A stretch of 26,148 nucleotides of DNA, from the NCBI GenBank assembly GCA_017547065.1, contig JAFYRC010000030.1:1-26148 (forward strand), in the 5' to 3' direction. Source of the DNA: Tidjanibacter sp. (GTDB lineage Bacteria; Bacteroidota; Bacteroidia; Bacteroidales; Rikenellaceae). The position numbers were made by a program, and so were the translations under genes. Shown here piece by piece: positions 7,908 to 15,503 of this stretch. The number at the start of each line of letters is the position of its first letter. Within the stretch, counting starts at the first letter, position 1. The notes beneath the pieces were generated by a model. That model was given only the letters and a program-made list of their open reading frames with translations. It did not search any database and was not told where the DNA came from.

Positions 7908-9677
7908 TTACAACATCAGCTTCCAGTTGCCCGAATAGTATGCCTTGTGGAGTTGCTCCAGCTTTTGGGTGTTGCCTTGGAGGGTGAAGTAGTGTTCAAG
8001 GTCTTTGTAGATGTAGAACTGCAACCACCAGCCGTAGTGGTACTCCTCGCGGGCCGACTTGGGGGTAAGCATTTTGGCATACCAGAAGGTGTTCAGGTTG
8101 TAGGCCTCGGCAACCTTGCGTGCATCGGCGGCCTGTTTTACCATCTGCTTACGCACCTTGTCGAAGAGGCGGGTGTAGTCTTTGTATTTCATCTTCGACA
8201 CGTCGTAGACCTTACAACCCTCCGAGTCTTTGATGCCGAGGGCGGCAAGCGACACGGTAGTTTCGTAGGTGTTGTCGCCGTTGAGGTCGTAGTTGAAGGT
8301 GTCGAAATAGCCGTTGTTGTCGCTGTCGATATACTCGATTGTTGCCCACTTCTCGGGCTCGCTGTTCTGGAAGGCACGGTCGTAGCCCTGGTAGTAGTTG
8401 GTGTTTTGGTCGATGCGCCACACACCTCGCTCGGCACCGAGCAGGTGGATTCGGCCGTCGTGGGGAGCAATGTAGATGTCGCCACCGCCCGAGAAGTCGG
8501 TGTCCCACTCGCCCCTATCGCCAGAGGGGTCTGCTTGCTTGTGGTTGTCGACGCCACCCTTCTTACCACCAATGAGGAAGGCATCCCTATCCTCATAGAG
8601 CTCCACACGCTCCCAGCGACCGCAGTCGTCGTCCTCGTCATAGCAGAAGCGAGCCTCCTCCCACTTGCCGGTCCAAGCCAAGTCGAAGGCTGCGTGGCGG
8701 TCGGGATAGATAAGCTCGGTGAGCTCGCGGATGCGGGGGTCGGGGAAGAAGCAGTCGGCTTCGGGCAGACCGCGCATGTTTTTCAGCGGGTGGATCTGGT
8801 CGAGATAGGTGAAGGCGTTGGGGGCCTTGTAGTGGAGGGTCATATCGAAGTCGAAGTCGTTGCCGGCGCAGTTGTCGTTGTCGAGGTCGATACCGATGGA
8901 GAACCAGGTCATACCACCGTCATACTGAGTGGGATGGAAACCCTTCTCGGCAGCCTCGGGGTGGGGGCGGCGAGAGTCGCAGTAGCGCAGGGCAATCTCC
9001 GAGAGGCCGTCCTTGTCGTAGTCGTAGAAGATGAAGGGATTCTCCCAGTTGATACGCAGGTCGCTGAACGAGTTGGTTACTCGGTGGGCCTTGATGAAGG
9101 TGCTGTCACCACTGTAGTCGGTGTAGAAGTCGGAAATGCCGTTCTTCTCCCAACATTTGAGCGTGAGGGTGGTCCAGTCGATGTAGTTGAACACGCCGTC
9201 GCCGTCGTCGTCAAAGACAAACATATAGTGGGGTGAGTTCCAACCTTTAGGGCCGTTCTCCTTACCCACGGGGTAGTCGAGGATGAGTTGCACATCGGCC
9301 TTGCCGTCGTCGTTCTGGTCGCAGTGTTTAACGATGAGGTCATACTCGCCATTGGCATCACGGTCTACCAAGAGGCAGTCGTTGACGGTGTCGCCCTCGA
9401 TGTCGCCGGGCTTCATATTACCGTCGTCGTCGAGCCACAAGATGGGTACCTTACCACCGTGGATGGCGCTCTTTACGGCGTCCAGCTTGCCGTCGCCATT
9501 CAGATCAAGCAATTCGGGCACCACACCCTCGGCAGGCATGGGCACACGGAAGGGTTGCAACATTGTGTGTTCGTTCCAGTAGGTCTTACCAACCGCTTGG
9601 GGCTGCTGTGCGCTGGCGGAGGTGAAGGTTGCAAGGCTCAACAGGGCCACAGCAACCATGGTGAAAATTTGTTTCAT
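7908..9677 (-). CDS. Exported protein with many Asp-rich calcium-type loops
   Basis: A 589-residue protein with a signal peptide (about 1-23, cleaved after ASA). Short loops of the DxDxDG or DxNxDG kind recur near residues 58, 83, 105, 120, 156, 219, 264, 451 and 464, each followed by a hydrophobic strand. This is the pattern of FG-GAP/VCBS-type or dockerin-like calcium loops and suggests a calcium-loaded beta-propeller or similar. The C-terminal 100 residues are helical and lysine- and tyrosine-rich without loops. I do not recognise a named family. It lies 20 bp after a DUF2264 gene and 33 bp before the DUF4838 gene, so a role in handling an extracellular glycan is inferred from context only. 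Confidence 0.75.
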   Translation of the reverse strand: MKQIFTMVAVALLSLATFTSASAQQPQAVGKTYWNEHTMLQPFRVPMPAEGVVPELLDLNGDGKLDAVKSAIHGGKVPILWLDDDGNMKPGDIEGDTVNDCLLVDRDANGEYDLIVKHCDQNDDGKADVQLILDYPVGKENGPKGWNSPHYMFVFDDDGDGVFNYIDWTTLTLKCWEKNGISDFYTDYSGDSTFIKAHRVTNSFSDLRINWENPFIFYDYDKDGLSEIALRYCDSRRPHPEAAEKGFHPTQYDGGMTWFSIGIDLDNDNCAGNDFDFDMTLHYKAPNAFTYLDQIHPLKNMRGLPEADCFFPDPRIRELTELIYPDRHAAFDLAWTGKWEEARFCYDEDDDCGRWERVELYEDRDAFLIGGKKGGVDNHKQADPSGDRGEWDTDFSGGGDIYIAPHDGRIHLLGAERGVWRIDQNTNYYQGYDRAFQNSEPEKWATIEYIDSDNNGYFDTFNYDLNGDNTYETTVSLAALGIKDSEGCKVYDVSKMKYKDYTRLFDKVRKQMVKQAADARKVAEAYNLNTFWYAKMLTPKSAREEYHYGWWLQFYIYKDLEHYFTLQGNTQKLEQLHKAYYSGNWKLML

Positions 9678-9697
9678 TGTCTATCGTGTTTTTCTGT

Positions 9698-10942
9698 TTA
9701 TTTACTCTTGTCTTTGAGCGCTTTGTCGAGCTTTACATCCGTGCCGCCATTCCACGCTTTGAGTCCACTCCACGCCTCGGCAGGGGCACTCCAGAAGGGG
9801 TGGTCGGAGGGGAGGCCGAGGGGTAGGAATACGGCCGTACAGAGGTAGAGGCTACCGGTGGAGATGTAGTTCTCCGCACAACATGGCTGGTGGCCGGCAA
9901 AGCCGAGCGTGAGCCAGCCGTCCTTGTCGAAGTTACCCTCAATGGCCATGTGGCGGTTGATTACAGCTGTGAGCGCAGCCCTCACCGAGCCATTGGTGAG
10001 AGTTTTGGGGAGGTCTTCCAAGAGGGCCGACTGGGCCAACACTTGGAATGCACCAAAGCGGTAGGCAATGGAGCGACCAACCACGGGGTAGGCTCCGTCG
10101 GGCGAAATGAGTAGCTCCTGCTGCTGGGCATAGCGACGCAGGCGCACCTTCTCCACCTCGAAGAACTCCGCTTCGCCCTTGTTGTGGCGCTGCATTACGG
10201 CCAGCACGTCGTAGAGCATGGGGTGAATAACGTAGCTATTGTAGTAGTCCATATGCAGTTCGGGGCCGTCGGCATACCAGCCGTCGCCCTTGTACCACTC
10301 CTTGAAGCGCATGATGGCATACTCCACGGGGGCTGGGTTCCACTCGCCTGTGAATTCCAGCAGAGCAGCCTCCACCGTTGCCGCAAAGAGCAACCAGTTG
10401 CTTTCGAGGGGTTTGATTTTACGGATGTTGTTCATCTCGGTGACGAAGTTCTGCTTGGTCTGCTCGTCGAGGTTACCCCAAATCTGCTTGGGTGCTCGGA
10501 GCATACCCTGGCACAAAAAGGCTGCATCCACCAGGGGCTGTCGCCTGACGGTGAAGTTGAGGTAGTCGGGCGAGTTGGGATCAAAGCCATTCTTGATGGC
10601 CTCGCAGGTCATCTTGATATACTTGGCCCTGAGTTGTCCCTCGGGGGTGTCGTCGGGGCCGAGCTCCAACCAGGGAGCAATGCCCACAACCGTACGGCCG
10701 AGAGCTTCGAGGTGGGTTGTGAGATAGTTTGTTGGGGTGTTTTTGCGAGCGGGAGTCTCCACGGGCATATTCTTACGCAGCTCCCCACGGCTCATATTCT
10801 CCAATACGGGGCCGGCGATGTCGGTCATTGTCTTCACCCAAAAGGTCCTATCCTCTGCACCCGTAGGTTGGGCGAAGGTGGAGAGGGTGGTAAGGGTGGC
10901 AAGGAGGAACAATAGTGATGTTCTTACAGTACTCTTTATCAT
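9698..10942 (-). CDS. Exported DUF2264 protein, paralogue B
   Basis: A 414-residue protein with a signal peptide (about 1-24, ending in TFAQ). The rest is one DUF2264 domain. Hallmarks are RTFWVKTM, GRTVVGIAPWLELGPDD, NSPDYLNF, GDGWYADG, DYYNSYVIHPML and the late GWLTLGFAG. The many aromatic and acidic residues on a helical repeat backbone suggest an alpha/alpha toroid as in several glycan-active enzymes. No member function is asserted here. It is about half identical to the upstream neighbour (10982-12259), so the pair is a tandem duplication. The 39-bp and 20-bp gaps to the neighbours mark one operon. Confidence 0.85.
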   Translation of the reverse strand: MIKSTVRTSLLFLLATLTTLSTFAQPTGAEDRTFWVKTMTDIAGPVLENMSRGELRKNMPVETPARKNTPTNYLTTHLEALGRTVVGIAPWLELGPDDTPEGQLRAKYIKMTCEAIKNGFDPNSPDYLNFTVRRQPLVDAAFLCQGMLRAPKQIWGNLDEQTKQNFVTEMNNIRKIKPLESNWLLFAATVEAALLEFTGEWNPAPVEYAIMRFKEWYKGDGWYADGPELHMDYYNSYVIHPMLYDVLAVMQRHNKGEAEFFEVEKVRLRRYAQQQELLISPDGAYPVVGRSIAYRFGAFQVLAQSALLEDLPKTLTNGSVRAALTAVINRHMAIEGNFDKDGWLTLGFAGHQPCCAENYISTGSLYLCTAVFLPLGLPSDHPFWSAPAEAWSGLKAWNGGTDVKLDKALKDKSK

Positions 10943-10981
10943 AACGTGAACAGATTCTCTTTTAGGGTTCGTGTGTGGGGA

Positions 10982-12259
10982 TTACTGTTTCTTGGGCTTC
11001 TTCAAGAAGGAGTCGATGGGAAACTCTTCTCCCGACCAAGCCTTCTGGCTGGTCCACATCTCAGGCTCGGCGGTCCAGAAGGAGTCGTCGGCAGGCAGAC
11101 CCAGCGGTAGGAACACAAGTGATGTGAGGTAGACACAAGGAGTGGAGAGGTAGGTGTCGCCCAACTCGGGTTGGGCGCCACACACGCCAATGGTGAGCCA
11201 ACCCTGCTCATCGAAGGTGCCGGGTTGCTCAAACACCCTACGTATGGCGGCCGTGAGAGCACCCCTTACTTGTCCCTCCGAAAGGCCTTCGGGGAGAGTC
11301 TTTTCTTGGGCGCACTGTGCCAACACCTGGAAGGCACCGAGGCGGTAGGTGATGGAACGACCAATCAGGGGGTAGCTGCCGTCGGGGGCAATCATCCTCT
11401 CCTGAATGGTGGCAAACCTACCAAAGCGGCGCACCTGCTCGGCGTGGAACTCGGCGTCGCCTACGCCAAACTTATCCATCGTGCGCAATACCTGCATCAT
11501 CATGGGCTGGATTACGTAGCTGTTGTAGTAGTCGAGGTGGAACTCCTCGCCGTCGCCATAGATACCGTCGCCCACATACCACTCTTGGTGGGAGGTGATG
11601 GCCCTTTGGACAATGGGGAGGTCCCACTCGCCGGCAAACTCCTTCAAACCACACTCGACCATAGCACAGAAGAAGTACCAGTTGTTCTTACCGGGCACCA
11701 TTGTGCGGGTGGACTTCCACTGCTCAAAGAGTCGCTCTTTGGTTATCTGGTCGAGGTTTCCCCACAGTTGAGTGGGGGCACGCAACAGACCCTGAATAAG
11801 GAAGGCGCTGTTGACGAGTATCTGACGGGTGGCGGTGCTGTTGAAATAGTCCTTGGCGTTGGGGTCTACCGAGTTGGCAATGGCTCGGCAGGTCATATCG
11901 ATATACTTGGCCCTGAGCTCTCCCTCGGGGGTGTCGTCGGGACCGAGCTCCAACCAGGGTGCAATACCTGCAATGGTGCGGCCCACCGACTCCATGTGGG
12001 TGATGAACTCGCGGCTGCTTGCCTTGGCCGAGGCCGAGCGACCGATGGGAATGGAGGCACGAAGATTGTCGTTGGCAAGGTTGTCCAACACGGGGTGGGC
12101 AACCTTGAGTATAGTTTCCAGCCAGTAGGCTCGATCGCCTTGTTCTTGGGTGGTAAGCTTTTGTGTATCAGTGGATATTGTCTGACTTGCGTTTGCGGTC
12201 AGGGTGCCCAGAGTGAGTAGGAGGGCAGTTAGGAGTATGGGTAGCTTTGGGCTTCTCAT
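10982..12259 (-). CDS. Exported DUF2264 protein, paralogue A
   Basis: A 425-residue protein, first gene of the minus-strand operon. It has a signal peptide (about 1-25) and one DUF2264 domain. It shares with paralogue B the segments GIAPWLELGPDDTPEG, LRAPTQLWGNLDQ, DYYNSYVIQPM, APDGSYPLIGRS and VFLPLGLP. Differences cluster in the N terminus and around the late loop, where paralogue B has HQPCCAEN and this protein has AQPELGDT, which could reflect different substrates. Function is not established for the family; a role in glycan breakdown is inferred from export and operon context. Confidence 0.85.
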   Translation of the reverse strand: MRSPKLPILLTALLLTLGTLTANASQTISTDTQKLTTQEQGDRAYWLETILKVAHPVLDNLANDNLRASIPIGRSASAKASSREFITHMESVGRTIAGIAPWLELGPDDTPEGELRAKYIDMTCRAIANSVDPNAKDYFNSTATRQILVNSAFLIQGLLRAPTQLWGNLDQITKERLFEQWKSTRTMVPGKNNWYFFCAMVECGLKEFAGEWDLPIVQRAITSHQEWYVGDGIYGDGEEFHLDYYNSYVIQPMMMQVLRTMDKFGVGDAEFHAEQVRRFGRFATIQERMIAPDGSYPLIGRSITYRLGAFQVLAQCAQEKTLPEGLSEGQVRGALTAAIRRVFEQPGTFDEQGWLTIGVCGAQPELGDTYLSTPCVYLTSLVFLPLGLPADDSFWTAEPEMWTSQKAWSGEEFPIDSFLKKPKKQ

Positions 12260-12294
12260 AGGTGTTGTATGTGTGTTCTACTTAGGTTGTGATA

Positions 12295-12302
12295 CAAAAT
12301 TA
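12295..12302 (-). promoter_or_regulatory. Possible -7 element of the exported-protein operon
   Basis: On the minus strand this reads TAATTTTG, matching TAnnTTTG, 35 bp before the ATG at 12259. A second match, TACTTTTG, lies at 12351-12358. Neither has a clean -33 TTTG at 19-21 bp, so the operon may use an activator or another sigma factor. Confidence 0.35.
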
Positions 12303-12419
12303 GTAATTTTATTTCCAAACCCCATACAACATAAGTTCGTTGGGATAGTCCAAAAGTACAAATGTGGTCAATTAGAGGTGGTGGCCTGCCGATTTTGTCC
12401 GAAACAAAGTTTTCTCAAT

Positions 12420-12451
12420 TTTGCAATTTGCATTTTATAGCTGTATCTTTG
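12420..12451 (+). promoter_or_regulatory. Promoter of the thioredoxin-like gene and meaB
   Basis: TTTG at 12420-12423 and TATCTTTG at 12444-12451 with a 20-bp spacer are an exact consensus match. The expected transcript start (about 12454-12458) falls on or next to the ATG at 12457. Confidence 0.75.
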
Positions 12452-12456
12452 TAGGG

Positions 12457-12921
12457 ATGAAGAGGCTTGTCTTGATAGTGATGTGCGTGATGTTGGGAGC
12501 GGGTGCGCTCTCGGCACAGCGACTCGTTGCTGTCGGAAGGTATGTCACCCCCACCATGAACGTAAAGTGGCTTTCCGATAGCCCCACGCTCGGAGGAAAG
12601 GCTCTTTTGTTGGAGTTTTTCCACTCCGCCAACTCGGATTGCAGGAGTAGGGTGGAGGAAGTGAACGATTTGGCCTATACCTATAATAATATATTAGACG
12701 TGGTGGTGGTGGCTCGCGAGCCCGTGGAGCAGGTGGCTTCCATTCTCCTGCACGACTATCAAAATGCCTATGTTGGCATTGACGAACAGGGTGCCCTCTT
12801 TGGGCAGATGGAAGTGCCACACGTACCCTATGCTATTCTACTCTCGCCACGAGGCGAGGTGCTTTGGCTCGGTAACCCCACGAAACTCACCACGGCAACT
12901 CTCGACAAACTATTGAAATAG
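12457..12921 (+). CDS. Exported thioredoxin-fold protein lacking one active-site cysteine
   Basis: The protein has 154 residues, with a signal peptide about 1-21 ending in LSAQ. The remainder looks like a short thioredoxin fold: strand LLLEFF, the active-site position, a helix, a strand at about 73-79, and the conserved cis-proline region VPYAILL, then GEVLWLG. In TlpA-type proteins the first strand leads into WCxxC. Here the aligned sequence is HSANSDCR, so the first, nucleophilic cysteine is Asn59 and only the second, Cys62, remains. Normal disulfide reduction is therefore unlikely. The start at 12457 is chosen because it gives a good signal peptide; an in-frame start at 12421 lies upstream of the promoter. 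meaB follows 14 bp later. Confidence 0.75.
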   Translation: MKRLVLIVMCVMLGAGALSAQRLVAVGRYVTPTMNVKWLSDSPTLGGKALLLEFFHSANSDCRSRVEEVNDLAYTYNNILDVVVVAREPVEQVASILLHDYQNAYVGIDEQGALFGQMEVPHVPYAILLSPRGEVLWLGNPTKLTTATLDKLLK

Positions 12922-12935
12922 AACAACACGCAACG

Positions 12936-14075
12936 ATGGAAACAATAAACCACTACGAATATCAGCACAAGGAGGAACACGGAGATAGTGCCCTCAATGT
13001 TACGGCAGGTGTAGAAAGTCAGCCTGTTGTGAACCCCTATTTCAAGCGTGTGAAGCGTAGGCAACTCTCGACGGACGACTACGTTAAGGGTATCCTCGAA
13101 GGTAACATCTCGATTCTCTCGCAGGCAATTACCCTCGTGGAGAGCAACAATAGGGATCACTATGCACAAGCGCAGGAGATTATTGAGCGCTGTCTGCCCT
13201 ATGCCGGCCGTTCGATGAGGGTTGGCATTACGGGTGTTCCCGGTGCCGGTAAGTCCACCTTTATTGAGGCCGTGGGCGGTATGGTTACGGACCTGGGACA
13301 CAAGTTGGCAGTGCTGGCCATTGACCCTTCGTCGGAGCGTAGTGGAGGTTCTATTCTGGGTGATAAGACCCGTATGGAGACCATCTGCAACAACCCCAAG
13401 GTTTTCATTCGTCCCTCCCCGAGCGCAGGTTCGCTAGGTGGTGTGGCTCGCAAAACGAGGGAGTCGGTGGTGTTGTGTGAGGCCGCAGGTTTTGATGTGA
13501 TTTTCATTGAGACCGTTGGTGTGGGCCAGAGCGAAACGGCCGTACACTCGATGGTCGACATCTTTATGTTGCTCCAAATCTCGGGCGCAGGCGACGAGTT
13601 GCAGGGTATCAAGCGTGGTATCATGGAGATGGCCGACGTGGTTGCCATCACCAAGGCCGATGGTGACAACCGTCACCGTGCCGAGTTGGCCCGCGCGCAG
13701 ATTTTCAACGCCCTCAAACTCTTCCCTCCCACCGAGAGCGAGTGGACTCCCCAGGTGCTCACCTGTTCGAGTGTGAGCGGCAAGGGTATTGGCGATGTGT
13801 GGAACATGGTCGAGGACTTCATCAAGCACACCAAGTCGAATGGTTTCTTCCAGGCCAACCGCAATCGTCAGAGCAAGTATTGGATGTATGAGAGTATCAA
13901 CGAGGCTTTGAAGAGTAGCTTCTATGGCGACGAGCAGATTGCATCCCTCCTGCCCGGCTTTGAGGAGGATGTCCTGGCCGACAGGGTGAGCTCGTTTGTG
14001 GCCGCCAAGCGTCTGTTGGACACATATTTGGTAAGTAGCAATCCAGCGCTCTTTGCTTATGGTTGCTTGACTTAG
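12936..14075 (+). CDS. meaB: Methylmalonyl-CoA mutase-associated GTPase MeaB
   Basis: A 379-residue cytosolic G3E P-loop GTPase. It has GVPGAGKS (100-107) as the Walker A motif, LAIDPSSERSGGSILGDKTRM as the switch region (key residues D and S-S), ETVGVGQSE as the Walker B/switch II region, and ITKADGDN as the guanine-specificity motif. The family guards B12-dependent methylmalonyl-CoA mutase, helping to load intact cofactor and remove damaged cofactor, in the propionate/succinate pathway used by many Bacteroidales. The mutase genes are not in this window. The first 45 residues are a poorly conserved extension; the start follows the upstream stop by 14 bp. Co-transcription with the thioredoxin-like gene is likely. 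Confidence 0.93.
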   Translation: METINHYEYQHKEEHGDSALNVTAGVESQPVVNPYFKRVKRRQLSTDDYVKGILEGNISILSQAITLVESNNRDHYAQAQEIIERCLPYAGRSMRVGITGVPGAGKSTFIEAVGGMVTDLGHKLAVLAIDPSSERSGGSILGDKTRMETICNNPKVFIRPSPSAGSLGGVARKTRESVVLCEAAGFDVIFIETVGVGQSETAVHSMVDIFMLLQISGAGDELQGIKRGIMEMADVVAITKADGDNRHRAELARAQIFNALKLFPPTESEWTPQVLTCSSVSGKGIGDVWNMVEDFIKHTKSNGFFQANRNRQSKYWMYESINEALKSSFYGDEQIASLLPGFEEDVLADRVSSFVAAKRLLDTYLVSSNPALFAYGCLT

Positions 14076-14080
14076 GCACA

Positions 14081-14121
14081 AAAAAACACCGACCGAATAA
14101 TCTTCGGTCGGTGTTTTTTTG
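14081..14121. terminator. Bidirectional terminator between meaB and the TPR gene
   Basis: An 11-bp stem (14087-14097 with 14103-14113) with a 5-nt loop is flanked by AAAAAA before and TTTTTTT after. It serves the convergent meaB and gyrA-TPR transcripts. Confidence 0.9.
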
Positions 14122-14142
14122 TGATAGCTCAGTAGCGAAAGA

Positions 14143-15468
14143 CTACTTTGCGTTCATCTGTTTGAAGAGCTCGTTGTACTTCTCGAACTTAGCCTGGATG
14201 TCAGCGCTCTCGTTACGCAAACGGAAGGTTACAACTTTCAGATACTCAACAAATGCAATCTCGTTGGGCATCAACTCGTGAGCTTTCTCGAAGGGAGCAA
14301 TCGACTGTGCGTAGAGTGCCTCAACCTTTTTCTTGTCCTCTTTGTAGGTCTCGCTGCCCCAGTTGTTATTCAACTGCTCGTTCAGCTCGTCGCCTTTGAG
14401 AACGTAGAGAGTACCAATGTAGTAGTATGCAAGTGCGTTGCCGGGGTTGAGCTCAACAACTTTGTTGAAGGCGCTCATAGCCTCGTCATACTTTTTGAGC
14501 TCTTTGTTGATAGCGCCCAAACCATACCACAACATAGCGTTGCTGGGCTCCTTGGCGATAGCCTCCTCAACCTTGGGTACCACAGCCTCGGGGTTCTTGC
14601 CGAGTGCGAGGTAGAGGTCGGTAAGGCAGGTGATAACGTTAGCGTTGCCGGGGAAGAGCTCCAAACCACGGAAGAGGAACTCCTCTGCCTCTGCAAGTTT
14701 AGCCTTGTCCTCACCATAGAGGCTACGGAACGAGTTGTAGAGAACGTTGTAGAGGTCACCATCCTGATAGTAGCCATACGACTCGGCAATCAAGAGGTTC
14801 TTCACGCTACGCTCATACTCACCCGAGAAGTAGGAGGTGAAACCTGCGTTGAAAATGCTCAAAGTGTCGATAGCCATCTCTGCTGCGGGCATCAACGATA
14901 CCTCATAGGCTTTCTCAAAGTAGTTGGCAGCTGCGGAGAAGTCGCGCAAGAAGTAGCTGTTGCTTGCGCTCTTACCCAAGTTGTTGCAAACGATCTGAAG
15001 ACCAGCCTTGGTCTTTTTGAGCATCTTGGCATCCAACTCATAAGCTTTGCCATAAGCCTCGATAGCCTTGTCGATAGCGCCCTCGTAAACGGGTTTCACT
15101 ACCTCCCAGCCCTTAACCTTCTGGTCGCCGCTGATGTAGAGGTTGAATGCATCATAGCGCATTTTTGCGTAGGGGATGTTCTCGATAACAGCATCCTCAA
15201 CACCTTTGGGCTTACCGAGCATCAACTGCACCATGTTAGCCTCCATGTTGTCGTAGATCTGGCTGGTGTAAGCAGTCTCTGCGGCCATCATAGCCTCTGC
15301 ACGCTTAACCCAAGTCGAAGCCTTCGTTGCCTTCTTCTCGTTGGCGATGTCGGCATCCGACTTCTCAATTTTCTTCTGCAATGCCTCAACATCAACTTTC
15401 TGTTGCTGTGCGAAAGTTGGCAAGCACATCATGAGTGCTGCTGCAATGATAAGAAATGTCTTTTTCAT
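14143..15468 (-). CDS. Exported tetratricopeptide-repeat protein
   Basis: A 441-residue protein with a signal peptide (about 1-20, ending in TFAQ). A charged helix follows (22-50), then helical repeats across the rest. The clearest TPR units are at about 270-345 (LYLALGKNPEAV, LWYGLGAINKELKKYDEAMS, ALAYYYIGTLYVLKG). TPRs build protein-binding superhelices, so it likely serves as a periplasmic scaffold. It lies 35 bp downstream of gyrA on the same strand; I believe this pairing recurs in Bacteroidales, but I cannot verify that here. No enzymatic motif is seen. Confidence 0.85.
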   Translation of the reverse strand: MKKTFLIIAAALMMCLPTFAQQQKVDVEALQKKIEKSDADIANEKKATKASTWVKRAEAMMAAETAYTSQIYDNMEANMVQLMLGKPKGVEDAVIENIPYAKMRYDAFNLYISGDQKVKGWEVVKPVYEGAIDKAIEAYGKAYELDAKMLKKTKAGLQIVCNNLGKSASNSYFLRDFSAAANYFEKAYEVSLMPAAEMAIDTLSIFNAGFTSYFSGEYERSVKNLLIAESYGYYQDGDLYNVLYNSFRSLYGEDKAKLAEAEEFLFRGLELFPGNANVITCLTDLYLALGKNPEAVVPKVEEAIAKEPSNAMLWYGLGAINKELKKYDEAMSAFNKVVELNPGNALAYYYIGTLYVLKGDELNEQLNNNWGSETYKEDKKKVEALYAQSIAPFEKAHELMPNEIAFVEYLKVVTFRLRNESADIQAKFEKYNELFKQMNAK

Positions 15469-15503
15469 CTTACTGTGTTGTTTATTGGTTTGTTTTCTGT
15501 TAT

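Noticed and set aside
7737..9236. 499-residue open frame on the plus strand
   Set aside because: It is antisense to two exported-protein genes with clear signal peptides. It is a low-complexity Val/Gly/Leu shadow with no domain.
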